Under the pieces are notes generated by a model that saw nothing but the letters and a program-made list of their open reading frames with translations, made no database searches and was not told the origin of the DNA. Shown here one piece after another: positions 19,734-29,067 of a stretch of 64,000 nucleotides of DNA. Source of the DNA: Streptomyces sp. NBC_01481 (GTDB taxonomy: Bacteria; Actinomycetota; Actinomycetes; Streptomycetales; Streptomycetaceae); contig NZ_JAPEPT010000003.1 in the NCBI RefSeq assembly GCF_026339995.1, forward strand, positions 434,001 through 498,000, written 5' to 3'. The position numbers and the translations under genes are program-made. How positions within the stretch are numbered: the first letter of the stretch is position 1; each line of letters opens with the position of its first letter.

Positions 19734-20534
19734 TCAGCCTTGCGTCGCCGTGTTCGCCAGCGCCGTCGAGAGGTCCTTCGCGACCTCCTGGAGGATCGGG
19801 ACGATCCTCTCGGTGGCCGCCTCGGTGACCCGGCCCGCGGGACCGGAGATCGAAACCGCCGCCGCCGTGGGGGAGTTGGGCACCGAGACCGCGAGGCAGC
19901 GGACCCCTATCTCCTGCTCGTTGTCGTCGACCGCGTAACCGGCGCGCCGCACCTGTTCGAGCGCTTCGAGGAAGCCCTCGGGTGTCGTGATCGTCTTCTC
20001 GGTGGCCGCGGGCATGCCGGTACGGGCGAGCAGCGCTCGCACCTCGTCCGGCGGGGTGTGTGCGAGCAGCGCCTTGCCCACGCCCGTGGAGTGCGGCAGC
20101 ACGCGCCGGCCGACCTCGGTGAACATCCGCATGGAGTGCTTGGAGGGCACCTGCGCGACGTACACGATCTCGTCGCCGTCGAGCAGCGCCATGTTCGCCG
20201 TCTCGCCCGTCTCCTCGACCAGCCGGGCGAGATAGGGGCGGGCCCAGGTGCCGAGCAGCCGGGACGCGGACTCTCCCAGGCGGATCAGCCGGGGGCCGAG
20301 TGCGTAGCGGCGGTTGGCCTGCTGGCGTACGTAACCGCAGGCCACCAGCGTGCGCATCAGCCGGTGGATGGTGGGCAGCGGCAGACCGCTGCTGGCGGAG
20401 AGTTCGCTCAGCCCGACCTCGCCGCCAGCGTCGGCCATTCTCTCGAGCAGGTCGAAGGCGCGCTCCAGTGACTGCACGCCGCCGCTGGATGCGGGCTTGG
20501 CGGCGTCGGTGGTGCTGGCGCTGGACGTTGGCAC
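19734..20534 (-). CDS. allR: IclR family regulator, AllR-like
   Basis: A 266-residue IclR protein starting at GTG (20534) with a gaaagga Shine-Dalgarno. The winged helix lies about 20-80 (SLERAFDLLERM, SELSASSGLPLPTIHRLMRT) and the effector domain about 95-260, with STGVGKALLAHTPPDEV and ISGPAGRVT. It is divergent from the allantoinase gene, and from family knowledge Streptomyces AllR represses allantoin genes and releases DNA when ureide intermediates (allantoate, glyoxylate) accumulate. Inverted repeats shared by the aceB and allantoinase promoters are its probable operators. A TAGGCT box (20575-20570 on the minus strand) is a possible -10 for its own promoter. Confidence 0.88.
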   Translation of the reverse strand: MPTSSASTTDAAKPASSGGVQSLERAFDLLERMADAGGEVGLSELSASSGLPLPTIHRLMRTLVACGYVRQQANRRYALGPRLIRLGESASRLLGTWARPYLARLVEETGETANMALLDGDEIVYVAQVPSKHSMRMFTEVGRRVLPHSTGVGKALLAHTPPDEVRALLARTGMPAATEKTITTPEGFLEALEQVRRAGYAVDDNEQEIGVRCLAVSVPNSPTAAAVSISGPAGRVTEAATERIVPILQEVAKDLSTALANTATQG

Positions 20535-20718
20535 GTCAACGGTCCTTTCGGGCAGGCGGGCAAGTGAGCAGCCTACCGGGCGTCCGGGTCGGGCACACTG
20601 GTGTCGTGAGGGCGTCCATGCCGGTCAGCGGGCGTTTGTCCACGTCTCGGCAGTCACTTCCCATGGTCCCCTGCTGGTCTGCTCGGTGAAAACCACCTTC
20701 TGCTTTGCGAAATTCTAC

Positions 20719-20814
20719 TTCCACTTTGTGGAAATATCCAAGCCCTCCGGCCGGAACGAGCAGGTCTTGACGGCGAGGACTGCGGAGTGAAGACTCCTTC
20801 AACAGTTCGTTGAA
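20719..20814. promoter_or_regulatory. Putative AllR operators in the 337-base allR-allantoinase gap
   Basis: Two inverted repeats lie in the gap: TTCCA-N5-TGGAA (20719-20733) and TTCAA-N7-TTGAA (20798-20814, extendable to TTCAAC/GTTGAA). They match the two repeat types found in front of aceB. The second lies 57 bases before the allantoinase GTG. The left part of the gap (20535-20718) shows nothing else. Confidence 0.65.
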
Positions 20815-20871
20815 TTTCGCGGTGCGGTCCGCTGGACGGTCCGCCGTACCGGACGGAAGTGAGGGGCACGG

Positions 20872-22215
20872 GTGTCCAATGTGGACGTGAAGCTGGTACT
20901 GCGCTCGACGCGCGTGATCACCCCGGACGGCACACGGCCCGCATCGGTCGCCGTGGCCGCCGGAAAGATCGCGGCGGTGCTGCCGTACGACGCCGAGGTG
21001 CCGCCCGGCGCCGGGCTGGAGGACTTCGGGGACGACGTCCTGCTCCCCGGCCTCGTCGACACCCATGTCCATGTGAACGACCCCGGCCGCACCGAGTGGG
21101 AGGGCTTCTGGACCGCCACCCGTGCGGCCGCGGCGGGCGGCATCACCACCCTGCTGGACATGCCTCTCAACTCCCTCCCGCCCACCACCACCGTCGCCAA
21201 CCTCGCCACCAAGCAGGAGGTGGCGCGCAGCAAGGCGCACATCGACGTCGGCTTCTGGGGCGGCGCCATCCCGTCCAATGTGAAGGACCTGCGGCCGCTG
21301 TACGACGCCGGAGTCTTCGGCTTCAAATGCTTCCTCTCGCCGTCCGGTGTCGAGGAGTTCCCGGAGCTCGACCAGGAACAGCTCGCCCGGTCGATGGCGG
21401 AGATCGCCGGATTCGGCGGACTGCTGATCGTGCACGCCGAGGACCCGCACCATCTGGCCGCGGCGCCGCAGGAGTCCGGACCCGCGTACGCGAACTTCCT
21501 CGCCTCCCGGCCGCGCGACGCCGAGAACACCGCGATCGAAGGCCTGATCGCACACGCCAAGCGGCTCGACGCCCGCGTACATGTCCTGCATCTGTCCTCC
21601 TCCGACGCGCTGCCGCTCATCGCGGCCGCCAAGCGTGAGGGCGTGAAGATCTCCGTCGAGTCCTGCCCGCACTTCCTCACCCTCACGGCCGAGGAAGTCC
21701 CGGACGGGGCAACGGAGTTCAAGTGCTGCCCGCCGATACGCGAGGCCGCGAACCAGGACGCCCTGTGGGAGGGCCTGGCCGACGGGACCATCGACTGCAT
21801 CGTCTCCGACCACTCACCCTGCACCACTGACCTCAAGACCCCCGACTTCGCCACCGCCTGGGGCGGGATCTCCTCCCTCCAGCTCGGCCTCCCCGCCATC
21901 TGGACCGAGGCCCGCAAGCGCGGGCACACCCTTCAGGACGTCGTCCGCTGGATGTCCGCCGCACCCGCGCGGCTCGCGGGGCTCGGCCACAAGGGCGCTA
22001 TCGAGGCCGGGCGCGACGCCGACTTCGCGGTCCTCGCGCCCGACGAGACCTTCACCGTCGACCCGGCCGAGCTCCACCACCGCAACCAGGTGACGGCGTA
22101 CGCGGGCAAGACCCTGCACGGAGTCGTCAGATCGACGTGGCTGCGCGGCGAACGCATCGTGGAGAACGGCACCCTGGCCGAGCCGACCGGCCGACTGCTC
22201 GAAAGGAACAACTGA
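20872..22215 (+). CDS. allB: Allantoinase
   Basis: A 447-residue cyclic amidohydrolase that opens allantoin to allantoate. Metal-centre residues are all in place: DTHVHVND (H65, H67), carboxylated K152 in [12 protein letters not shown]188 in VHAED, H240 in LHLSSSD and D313 in SDHSP. The FLSPSG and PHFLTL segments separate allantoinases from hydantoinases; a true dihydropyrimidinase is at 54576. The GTG start follows gtgagg. The allantoicase start lies two bases after the stop, so the genes form an operon under the AllR-type operators upstream. Confidence 0.95.
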   Translation: MSNVDVKLVLRSTRVITPDGTRPASVAVAAGKIAAVLPYDAEVPPGAGLEDFGDDVLLPGLVDTHVHVNDPGRTEWEGFWTATRAAAAGGITTLLDMPLNSLPPTTTVANLATKQEVARSKAHIDVGFWGGAIPSNVKDLRPLYDAGVFGFKCFLSPSGVEEFPELDQEQLARSMAEIAGFGGLLIVHAEDPHHLAAAPQESGPAYANFLASRPRDAENTAIEGLIAHAKRLDARVHVLHLSSSDALPLIAAAKREGVKISVESCPHFLTLTAEEVPDGATEFKCCPPIREAANQDALWEGLADGTIDCIVSDHSPCTTDLKTPDFATAWGGISSLQLGLPAIWTEARKRGHTLQDVVRWMSAAPARLAGLGHKGAIEAGRDADFAVLAPDETFTVDPAELHHRNQVTAYAGKTLHGVVRSTWLRGERIVENGTLAEPTGRLLERNN

Positions 22216-22217
22216 TC

Positions 22218-23330
22218 GTGTCCATCCCTTCCTTCACCGGTGACGCCGGCCCGTTCGGCGGCGGCGACCCGTACGCCGACTACCGCACGGCGGAGTTCCC
22301 CTTCACGCACTACGCCGACCTCGCCGACCGGCGGCTCGGCGCGGGTGTCATCGCGGCCAACGACGAGTTCTTCGCCGAGCGCGAGAACATGCTCAAGCCC
22401 GAGGCCGCGGAATTCGACCCCGAGCACTTCGGCCACAAGGGCAAGATCATGGACGGCTGGGAGACCCGCCGCCGCCGCGGCATCTCGGCCGAGCAGCCGC
22501 ACCCCACGGACGGTGACCACGACTGGGCGCTCGTACGCCTCGGAGCGCCCGGCGTCGTACGCGGCATCGTCATCGACACCGCCCACTTCCGCGGCAACTA
22601 CCCGCAGGCCGTCTCGGTCGAGGCCACCGCGGTGGCCGGGTCCCCCTCGCCCGGGGAACTCCTCGCCGACGACGTGAAGTGGACGACGCTCGTGCCGCGT
22701 ACGGTCATCGGCGGCCACGCGGCGAACGGCTTCACCGTCGACGTCGAGCAGCGCTTCACGCACCTGCGCGTCAACCAGCACCCCGACGGCGGCATCGCCC
22801 GCCTGCGCGTCTACGGCGAGGTCGCGCCCGACCCCGAGTGGCTCGGCGTGCTCGGCACCTTCGACCTCGCGGCTCTGGAGAACGGCGGCCAGGTCGAGGA
22901 CGCCTCCGACCGCTTCTACTCCCCGGCGACCAACACCATCCAGCCGGGCCGCTCCCGCAAGATGGACGACGGCTGGGAGACGCGCCGACGCCGGGACAAG
23001 GGCAACGACTGGATCCGCTACCAGCTGGTGGCGGAGTGCGAGATCCGCGCGGTCGAGATCGACACGGCGTATCTCAAGGGCAACAGCGCGGGCTGGGCGG
23101 CGGTTTCGCTCCGCGACGGCGAGACGGGGGAGTGGACGGAGATCCTGCCGCGGACGCGGCTGCAGCCGGACACGAATCACCGGTTTGTGCTGGGGGCTCC
23201 GGCGGTGGGGACGCATGTGCGGGTGGACATCTACCCGGACGGGGGGATCTCGCGGCTGCGGCTGTTCGGTTCGCTGACGTCGGAGGGGGCTGGCGCCCTG
23301 GCGAAGCGGCACCGGGAACTGGGCGGCTGA
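22218..23330 (+). CDS. alc: Allantoicase
   Basis: A 370-residue protein hydrolysing allantoate to ureidoglycolate and urea. It is built from two homologous jelly-roll repeats. The signature DGWETRRRR appears once in each half (about residues 78-86 and 255-263), each followed by an ID(T)A..(R/K)GN segment and ending with HPDGGIARLR and YPDGGISRLR. The GTG at 22218 is chosen because gaaagga precedes it at 22201. It is co-transcribed with allantoinase. A GC-rich intergenic repeat follows the stop. Confidence 0.95.
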   Translation: MSIPSFTGDAGPFGGGDPYADYRTAEFPFTHYADLADRRLGAGVIAANDEFFAERENMLKPEAAEFDPEHFGHKGKIMDGWETRRRRGISAEQPHPTDGDHDWALVRLGAPGVVRGIVIDTAHFRGNYPQAVSVEATAVAGSPSPGELLADDVKWTTLVPRTVIGGHAANGFTVDVEQRFTHLRVNQHPDGGIARLRVYGEVAPDPEWLGVLGTFDLAALENGGQVEDASDRFYSPATNTIQPGRSRKMDDGWETRRRRDKGNDWIRYQLVAECEIRAVEIDTAYLKGNSAGWAAVSLRDGETGEWTEILPRTRLQPDTNHRFVLGAPAVGTHVRVDIYPDGGISRLRLFGSLTSEGAGALAKRHRELGG

Positions 23331-23337
23331 TCCCTGC

Positions 23338-23545
23338 GGGGCTTGTTCCCCTACCCGCCCCCTTCCCGTAACCAAGGGGCTTCGCCCCCTGGACCCCCCG
23401 TATGCGACCTCCGGCCGCATGTCCTCAAACGCCGGACGGGCTGAACTCCAGCCCCGTGGGGGTACCCCCGGACGAAGTCTGGGGGAGTTTGAGGCGCGGG
23501 GGTCCGGGGGCAGCGCCCCCGGTTACAGGCCCGCCGCAGGCGCCG
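23338..23545. repeat. Intergenic repeat copy 1 (23.3-23.6 kb gap)
   Basis: The gap between allantoicase and the AIM24 gene is filled by a GC-rich repeat. Its 44-base core (23401-23444) runs from TATGCGACCTCCGGCCGCAT through CCTCAAACGCCGGACGGGCT. It also holds a GGACGAAGTCTGGGGGAG module and several G/C hairpins. Copies 2-4 are at 36.4, 49.8 and 61.8 kb. It may act as terminator and mRNA stabiliser. Confidence 0.85.
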
Positions 23546-23613
23546 CGCCGCCGACACGAGGAAAGCGGCCCTGCCTCCTCCGCGCCCGCGCCGAACGGAC
23601 GTTGAATCACCGT

Positions 23614-24432
23614 GTGACCCTTCAGCAAGAGATCGTCGGCAGCGCCATGCAGATGGCGGTCGTCTCCCTCCAGCCGGGCCAGACCGTCTACTGCGAGGCC
23701 GGAAAGTTCCTGTTCAAGACGTCCAACGTGACGATGGAGACCCGGCTGTCCGGCCCCGGCGGAGGCGGAGGCCAGTCCGCCGGCGGCTCCGGCTCCGGCG
23801 GCATGGGCGGAATGCTGCGCCAGGCCATGGGCACCGCCATGCAGGCCGGCCAGCGCGCCCTCGCCGGTGAATCCCTCGCCTTCCAGTACTTCACCTCCAC
23901 CGGCGGCGAGGGCACGGTGGGCTTCGCGGGCGTGCTGCCCGGCGAGATGCGCGCCCTCGAACTCGACGGCACGCGCGCGTGGATGGCCGAGAAGGACGCC
24001 TTCGTCGCCGCCGAGTCCACTGTCGAGTTCGGCATCGCCTTCCAGGGCGGCAAGACAGGCCGCAGCGGCGGCGAGGGCTTCATCCTGGAGAAGTTCACCG
24101 GGCGCGGCACGGTCATCATCTGCGGCGCGGGCAATTTCATCGACCTCGATCCCGCCGACTTCGGCGGCCGTATCGAGGTCGACACCGGCTGCATCGTCGC
24201 CTTCGAGGAGGGCATCCGCTACGGCGTCCAGCGCATCGGCGGCCTCAACCGCCAGGGCCTGATGAACGCCGTCTTCGGCGGCGAGGGCCTCTCCCTGGCC
24301 ACCCTGGAGGGCAAGGGGCGGGTGATCCTCCAGTCGCTGACCATCGAGGGTCTCGCCAACGCGCTCAGGAAGGCGCAGGGCGGAGACAAGCAGGGACCGA
24401 CCGGCGGGCTGTTCTCCACGGACGCCGGCTAG
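23614..24432 (+). CDS. AIM24 family protein
   Basis: A 272-residue protein of the AIM24/TIGR00266 family with the beta-helix-like repeats CEAGKFLFKTSNVTMETRLS, FTGRGTVIICGAGNFIDLDP and GGRIEVDTGCIVAFEEGIRY. A Gly-rich insert (about 47-65) lies in the first third, and there is no signal peptide. The GTG at 23614 is used; a TTG at 23602 is possible. Bacterial AIM24 proteins have no settled function; the mitochondrial namesake supports inner-membrane organisation. It is monocistronic between a repeat element and a reductase gene. Confidence 0.88.
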   Translation: MTLQQEIVGSAMQMAVVSLQPGQTVYCEAGKFLFKTSNVTMETRLSGPGGGGGQSAGGSGSGGMGGMLRQAMGTAMQAGQRALAGESLAFQYFTSTGGEGTVGFAGVLPGEMRALELDGTRAWMAEKDAFVAAESTVEFGIAFQGGKTGRSGGEGFILEKFTGRGTVIICGAGNFIDLDPADFGGRIEVDTGCIVAFEEGIRYGVQRIGGLNRQGLMNAVFGGEGLSLATLEGKGRVILQSLTIEGLANALRKAQGGDKQGPTGGLFSTDAG

Positions 24433-24539
24433 TACGTGCCGAGGCGCGCAGAGCCGACCGATGATTTCCTGGTACGAGGGGGGTCTCAGCTGATGACCGG
24501 AACACCGCAATCCCGAGCACCCCGAAAGAGGAACCCGTC

Positions 24540-25148
24540 ATGGCTCAGCTCTCGATCACCAGTTTTGTCACCCTCGACGGTGTGATGCAGGCCCCCGGAG
24601 GGCCTGAGGAGGACACCAGCGGCGGCTTCGCGCTGGGCGGCTGGTCCGTGCCGTACGGGGACGAGGACTTCGGCCGGTTCATCAATGAGGTCTTCGAGCA
24701 GGCGGGTGCCTTCCTGCTCGGCCGCCGTACGTACGAGATCTTCGCGGGTTACTGGCCCAAGGTGACCGACCCCGCCGATCCGGTCGCCTCGAAGCTCAAC
24801 TCCCTGCCGAAGTACGTCGCTTCGACCAAACTGGAGAAGGCCGACTGGGAAAACAGCACCATCATCGACGGCGATCTCGTCAAGGAGGTCACCGCGCTGA
24901 AGGAACGCACGGACGGCGAGCTCCAGGTCCACGGCAGCGGAGCCCTGGCCCACTTCCTGATGGCGCACGATCTGATCGACAAGTTCCATCTGCTCACCTT
25001 CCCCGTCGTCCTGGGCACGGGCCGCAAGCTGTTCGCCAGCGGCGCCGTCCCGACCGCCTTCCGGCACACCGCGTCCCGGGTCACGGGCGCGGGCGTGGCC
25101 ATCCACACGTACGAGCTGGCGGGTCGTCCCGAGTACGGCAGCTACTAG
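24540..25148 (+). CDS. Dihydrofolate reductase-like (RibD C-terminal) family protein
   Basis: A 202-residue protein of the RibD_C/DHFR-like fold: LSITSFVTLDGVMQAPGGPE at the N-terminus, FLLGRRTYEIFAGYWPK, and VHGSGALAHFLMAHDLIDKF near the C-terminus, the NADPH-binding region. The Shine-Dalgarno is agaggaa. It is probably an NADPH-dependent reductase of a small heterocycle; the folate Asp/Glu of true DHFR is not evident. A second member follows 82 bases downstream. Confidence 0.9.
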   Translation: MAQLSITSFVTLDGVMQAPGGPEEDTSGGFALGGWSVPYGDEDFGRFINEVFEQAGAFLLGRRTYEIFAGYWPKVTDPADPVASKLNSLPKYVASTKLEKADWENSTIIDGDLVKEVTALKERTDGELQVHGSGALAHFLMAHDLIDKFHLLTFPVVLGTGRKLFASGAVPTAFRHTASRVTGAGVAIHTYELAGRPEYGSY

Positions 25149-25230
25149 GCCGTGTGGGCAGGGCTGCTCACCAAGCTCCAGGCGCGAGCGGCGGTCGTAC
25201 TGTCGAACCCGTTACCGAGGAGGACGTCTG

Positions 25231-25794
25231 ATGCGCAGCGTGACCTATTCGATGAGCGTCTCACTTGACGGCTACATCGTCGGGCCGGACGGCGACTTCG
25301 ACTGGACGGTGCCCGGCGAGGAGGTCTTTCGCTTCTGGATCAACGAGATTCGAGAGGTCGGCGTCCACCTGTTGGGACGACGGCTGTACGAGACGATGCT
25401 GTACTGGGAGACCGCCGACCAGAATCCATCGCTCGACGACTCAGAGCTCGAGTGGACCGCGCTTTGGAAGCCGCTCCCAAAGGTGGTGTTCTCCACCACG
25501 CTGTCGGCGGTGCAGGGCAATGCCCGCCTGGCCTCCGACGGCCTGGCGGAGGAGATCGAGCGGTTGCGAGCCGAGCCGGGGGAGGGCGACATCGCGATCG
25601 GCGGCGCGACTCTCGCCGCCGAGGCGGCCGCGTTGGGTCTGATCGACGAGTACCGGGCCATGGTCTACCCGGTGCTGGTTGGCGGTGGCATTCCGTTCTT
25701 TCCCCAGCACGAGCGCCGTGTGGATCTCGAACTCGTCGAGACCCGCACCTTCAGCTCGAGAGTCGTCTACCTCCGCCACCGCGTGGCGCGCTAG
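25231..25794 (+). CDS. Dihydrofolate reductase-like (RibD C-terminal) family protein, second copy
   Basis: A 187-residue protein of the same fold: VTYSMSVSLDGYIVGPDGDF, HLLGRRLYETMLYWET, GDIAIGGATLAAEAAALGLI and YPVLVGGGIPFFPQ. A gaggagg sequence precedes the ATG. It is only distantly similar to its upstream neighbour, so this is not a recent duplication. The substrate is unknown; it ends shortly before the convergent DUF1062 gene. Confidence 0.9.
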   Translation: MRSVTYSMSVSLDGYIVGPDGDFDWTVPGEEVFRFWINEIREVGVHLLGRRLYETMLYWETADQNPSLDDSELEWTALWKPLPKVVFSTTLSAVQGNARLASDGLAEEIERLRAEPGEGDIAIGGATLAAEAAALGLIDEYRAMVYPVLVGGGIPFFPQHERRVDLELVETRTFSSRVVYLRHRVAR

Positions 25795-25833
25795 GTGTGC
25801 ATATGCCGGACAGGCCCTGGTCCCGAGGAGGGC

Positions 25834-26418
25834 TCAGCGCTTGAGCGTGAAGGTGAAGCCGCCGGAGAGCTTGCCGCTCAGCCGGACTGCCGAGACGAGT
25901 TTTCCCTCCGTCATCAGTCTCTCGACCTCGGCCCGCGAAAGACCGCACCCTTCCGCGATCAGTCGCACCGGCCGGACAGGGATCCGCGCCGAAAAGTGGA
26001 CCGAGACGTCGATCACCTCGCGGTCCAGGTGATCCGATCCGCCGGTGTCGAGGCGCCAGGCGTTGTCCCAGTCGAGGGCGATGCGATTACGGCGTTGCAC
26101 GATCGGATCCTGGAGCAGCCCCGCTGTCAGGGCAGGGTCGTTGTCATGCAGCCGGTCCAGCAGCTCAGGTCGTACGGAGCGCACATTCATCCGTTCCAGG
26201 ACCGTGAGCTTTGCAGTTTCCCCGCAAGCGGTACAGAGCGCGAGGAGCCAGGCGTCGATGAGCTTGTGGTTGGCGTTGACGCGAAATTTGCCGCTTGCCC
26301 GGAAGCGCTCGGACGCACACGCGTGGCAACGGCGGCGAACGAGCGGCAGGCAGGTGGGCACGACCGCCCAGTTTTTGACTTCGCGGGCAAGGAGTCGACA
26401 TCTAGGCTCGTGCGCCAT
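25834..26418 (-). CDS. DUF1062 domain-containing protein
   Basis: A 194-residue protein. The N-terminal half has two CxxC pairs, CHACA and CTACGE, that look like a zinc site, with KFRVNANHKLIDAWLLALCT between them, the DUF1062 pattern. The C-terminal half ends with an S4-like segment (GLSRAEVERLMTEGKLVSAV), which suggests nucleic acid binding. The ATG at 26418 overlaps the start codon of the divergent gene (shared CATG), so one promoter must lie inside the other gene unless one start is misplaced. Function unknown. Confidence 0.88.
   Translation of the reverse strand: MAHEPRCRLLAREVKNWAVVPTCLPLVRRRCHACASERFRASGKFRVNANHKLIDAWLLALCTACGETAKLTVLERMNVRSVRPELLDRLHDNDPALTAGLLQDPIVQRRNRIALDWDNAWRLDTGGSDHLDREVIDVSVHFSARIPVRPVRLIAEGCGLSRAEVERLMTEGKLVSAVRLSGKLSGGFTFTLKR
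26403..26408 (+). promoter_or_regulatory. -10 box TAGGCT of a leaderless promoter
   Basis: TAGGCT lies eight bases before the ATG at 26417. A TTGACT (26375-26380) upstream may help, though the 22-base spacing is long. The box lies inside the divergent DUF1062 gene. Confidence 0.55.
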
Positions 26419-26797
26419 GCGATCACTCACGTACGACATAGCCTTCCGCGCGCGTGCCAAGCGCACCCGGGCGTGGGGTTTCGGCCTCCTGTCGCTCGCC
26501 GCGCTGCTGTGGGTGTGGTTCGGCGTTCTGCTGCTCACGCCGTACGACGCGGGGTACCGGTCCAACTGCGAGGCGCGGCTCTTCACGGATCGTTCTACGG
26601 CCAATGAGGGGGCGTACACCGGTGAGAACAGGTGCACCGCCGAACGGGACTGGCCCGAACTCCTAGGCGTCCTCGGCCTCTCGGTGCCCGTCTCCGTCGT
26701 GGGTGCCGTGCTCTTCACGAGCGGCAGCGTCGGCAACCGCATGGCCGAACACCTCGCCGAGATGACCCGGCTGACCGAAGCCGCCGGCCGAGCCTGA
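26417..26797 (+). CDS. Small membrane protein
   Basis: A 126-residue protein with two membrane helices (about 20-42 and 83-105). Between them lies a roughly 40-residue extracytoplasmic loop with two Cys (YRSNCEARLF and NRCTAERDWPE) that could form a disulfide. No family was recognised, but similar short two-helix proteins are common in Streptomyces. The transcript is probably leaderless. Its start codon shares CATG with the start of the divergent DUF1062 gene. Confidence 0.8.
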   Translation: MRSLTYDIAFRARAKRTRAWGFGLLSLAALLWVWFGVLLLTPYDAGYRSNCEARLFTDRSTANEGAYTGENRCTAERDWPELLGVLGLSVPVSVVGAVLFTSGSVGNRMAEHLAEMTRLTEAAGRA

Positions 26798-26805
26798 GCC
26801 GCTGC

Positions 26806-27024
26806 CTAGGCCTTCCTGTACTGGTCCGCGATCATCAGCACCGCGAAGCCGACCACGCCGATCACCACGTTCGCGAAGATCTCCCGGCCGTGGAGGAAGC
26901 CGACATGGACCGTGACGAAGCGCGTGAAGCCCATGAATCGGAACCAGCCGGTCAGCTCGCGCAACACCCCGCAGGCGCCCGCGATCAGCAGCACCATGCC
27001 GATGGCTTCGAGAATCTTCTTCAT
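26806..27024 (-). CDS. Small two-helix membrane protein
   Basis: A 72-residue protein (MKKILEAIGMVLLIAGACGV...) with two hydrophobic helices (about 5-22 and 48-66) and the loop GWFRFMGFTRFVTVHVGFLH. It is convergent with the preceding small membrane gene with only eight bases between stops. Function unknown. Confidence 0.75.
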   Translation of the reverse strand: MKKILEAIGMVLLIAGACGVLRELTGWFRFMGFTRFVTVHVGFLHGREIFANVVIGVVGFAVLMIADQYRKA

Positions 27025-27156
27025 GCGCCGATCGTGGTCCGGGGCGCGGGGCCGTCGCGTCGGCCCTCGGGATGTCTCGCGGAGCCGAAAGTCTGAGCCT
27101 GTGCGACTTTGGTAGCTTCCCGCCGCCGCGAGGCGGTATCACCGCTCCCGCCTGCG

Positions 27157-27162
27157 TAGCTT
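27157..27162 (+). promoter_or_regulatory. -10 box TAGCTT of a leaderless promoter
   Basis: TAGCTT lies seven bases before the ATG of the histidine kinase gene at 27170, where no Shine-Dalgarno is present. Confidence 0.55.
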
Positions 27163-27169
27163 TGTCGAT

Positions 27170-28393
27170 ATGACGCGCACGGAGTACCCCTGGCTGCTGC
27201 CCTCGGCCATGTCGCAGGACGCGGACCTGCCGGGCGACCGGACCAGGGCCAGGCCGCGCCGTACCGTACGCGACTGGGTCGTCGACACCTTCGCCTTCGT
27301 CATCGCCGCGCTCATCGGCATCCTGGCCTCGGAGGCGAGCCGGCAGGCAGGCAACTCCGAACTGGTCGTCTTCGCCGACCAGATGGTGGGCGTGCTCGCC
27401 TGCTGCGCACTGTGGGTCAGACGCCGCGCGCCGCTCGGGCTCGCGCTCACCCTGCTCGTCGTCAGCGTGGTGTCTCCGGTCGCGGGAGGGGCGCTGCTGG
27501 TGAGCCTGTTCAGCCTCGCCGTGCACCGCCCCTTCAAGCCCGTCGCCGTCGTCGGGGCCCTGGCCGTCGCGGGTTCGGCGGCCGCGGCGCTCGTACGCCC
27601 CGATCCGGGCATGTCGTTCCTGGCCTCGCTCCTCACCGGCGTGATCCTGATCCTCCTGGTGATCGGCTGGGGCATGCTCGTACGGGCCCAGCGCCAGCTC
27701 GTCGTCGCCCTGCGCGAGCGTGCCCGGCGGGCCGAGAGCGAGGCCGAGCTGCGCGCCGAGCACGCCCAGCGGCTCGCCCGCGAGGCCATCGCCCGCGAGA
27801 TGCACGATGTGCTCGCTCACCGCCTCACCCTGCTGAGCGTGCACGCGGGCGGACTCGAATTCCGGCCGGACGCGCCCCCGCCCGAGGTCGCCCGGGCCGC
27901 CGGAGTGATCCGCGACAGTGCCCACGAGGCGCTGCAGGATCTGCGCGAGATCATCGGCGTACTGCGGGCCCCCGGCGAGGGCGAAGGCGCCGACCGGCCG
28001 CAGCCCACGCTCGCCACCCTCGACGCCCTGGTCGCCGAGTCCCGGCAGGCGGGCATGAAGGTCACCCTCGACAACCGCATCACCGACCCGGCGGCCGTCC
28101 CCGCCGCCACCGGCCGCACCGTCTACCGCATCGCCCAGGAGTGCCTGACCAACGCCCGCAAACACGCGCCGGGCGCCGAGGTCACCGTCCTCGTCAGCGG
28201 CCGGCCGGGCCACGGCCTCACCGTGGACGTCGCCAATCCCGCCCCGATCGGCGAGGTCGAGAACGTCCCCGGCTCCGGTCAGGGGCTGATCGGTCTGACC
28301 GAACGCGCCACGCTCGCGGGCGGCAGCCTCGAACACGGAGCCACGGCCGACGGCGGTTTCCGTGTCCGGGCCTGGCTACCGTGGGCCGCATGA
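27170..28393 (+). CDS. NarL-type sensor histidine kinase (HisKA_3)
   Basis: A 407-residue kinase. Four to five membrane helices lie in residues 38-175, without a clear sensor loop. The phosphoacceptor box is AIAREMHDVLAHRLTLLSVH, the N box AQECLTNARKHAPGA, and GSGQGLIGLTERATLAGGSL carries the G2 region. The DHp box form MHDVLAHRL is typical of the actinobacterial family coupled to ABC exporters, but no exporter is adjacent here. The stop overlaps the response regulator start as ATGA (28390-28393). Confidence 0.93.
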   Translation: MTRTEYPWLLPSAMSQDADLPGDRTRARPRRTVRDWVVDTFAFVIAALIGILASEASRQAGNSELVVFADQMVGVLACCALWVRRRAPLGLALTLLVVSVVSPVAGGALLVSLFSLAVHRPFKPVAVVGALAVAGSAAAALVRPDPGMSFLASLLTGVILILLVIGWGMLVRAQRQLVVALRERARRAESEAELRAEHAQRLAREAIAREMHDVLAHRLTLLSVHAGGLEFRPDAPPPEVARAAGVIRDSAHEALQDLREIIGVLRAPGEGEGADRPQPTLATLDALVAESRQAGMKVTLDNRITDPAAVPAATGRTVYRIAQECLTNARKHAPGAEVTVLVSGRPGHGLTVDVANPAPIGEVENVPGSGQGLIGLTERATLAGGSLEHGATADGGFRVRAWLPWAA

Positions 28394-29061
28394 CTATCCG
28401 GTTGCTCGTCGTCGATGACGACCCTCTCGTCCGCGCAGGACTCGCCTTCATGTTCGGCGGACCCGACGACCTCGAGATCGTGGGGGAGGGGGCCGACGGC
28501 TCGGAGGTCGCGGCACTCGTCGACCGGCTCGCGCCCGATGTGGTGCTGATGGACATCCGGATGCCGGGGATGGACGGCCTCACGGCCACCGAGGAGCTGC
28601 GCCGCCGCCCCGACGCCCCCGAAGTCGTCGTCCTCACCACCTTCCACGCGGACGAACAGGTGCTGCGGGCGCTGCGCGCGGGAGCCGCCGGATTCGTACT
28701 GAAGGACACCGCGCCCGCCGAGATCGTCGCCGCGGTACGGCGGGTGGCGGCGGGCGATCCGGTGCTCTCCCCGGCCGTCACCCGCCAGTTGATGACACAC
28801 GTCGCCGACCGCAATCCCGGGACCCGCAAGAAATCCGCCGCCGAGCGGATCGCCTCGCTCGCCGACCGCGAAAAGGAGGTGGCCGTCGCCGTCGGCCGCG
28901 GCAGGTCCAACGCCGAGATCGCCGCGACCCTCTATATGAGCGTGCCGACCGTCAAGACGCATGTCTCGCGCATTCTGGCCAAGCTGGACCTGAACAATCG
29001 TGTCCAGATCGCGCTGTTGGCGCACGACGCGGGCCTGCTCGACGAGGACGAGCCGGTGTAG
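28390..29061 (+). CDS. LuxR/NarL family response regulator
   Basis: A 223-residue regulator partnered with the kinase just upstream. The receiver has VVDDDP (acidic pocket) and the phosphoacceptor in VVLMDIRMPGMDG, with LKD (K) near residue 106. A linker with KKSAAERIA leads to the LuxR HTH: LADREKEVAVAVGRGRSNAE then SVPTVKTHVSRILAKLDLNN. Targets are unknown; the P450 gene 18 bases downstream has its own promoter. Confidence 0.94.
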   Translation: MTIRLLVVDDDPLVRAGLAFMFGGPDDLEIVGEGADGSEVAALVDRLAPDVVLMDIRMPGMDGLTATEELRRRPDAPEVVVLTTFHADEQVLRALRAGAAGFVLKDTAPAEIVAAVRRVAAGDPVLSPAVTRQLMTHVADRNPGTRKKSAAERIASLADREKEVAVAVGRGRSNAEIAATLYMSVPTVKTHVSRILAKLDLNNRVQIALLAHDAGLLDEDEPV

Positions 29062-29067
29062 CGGACG

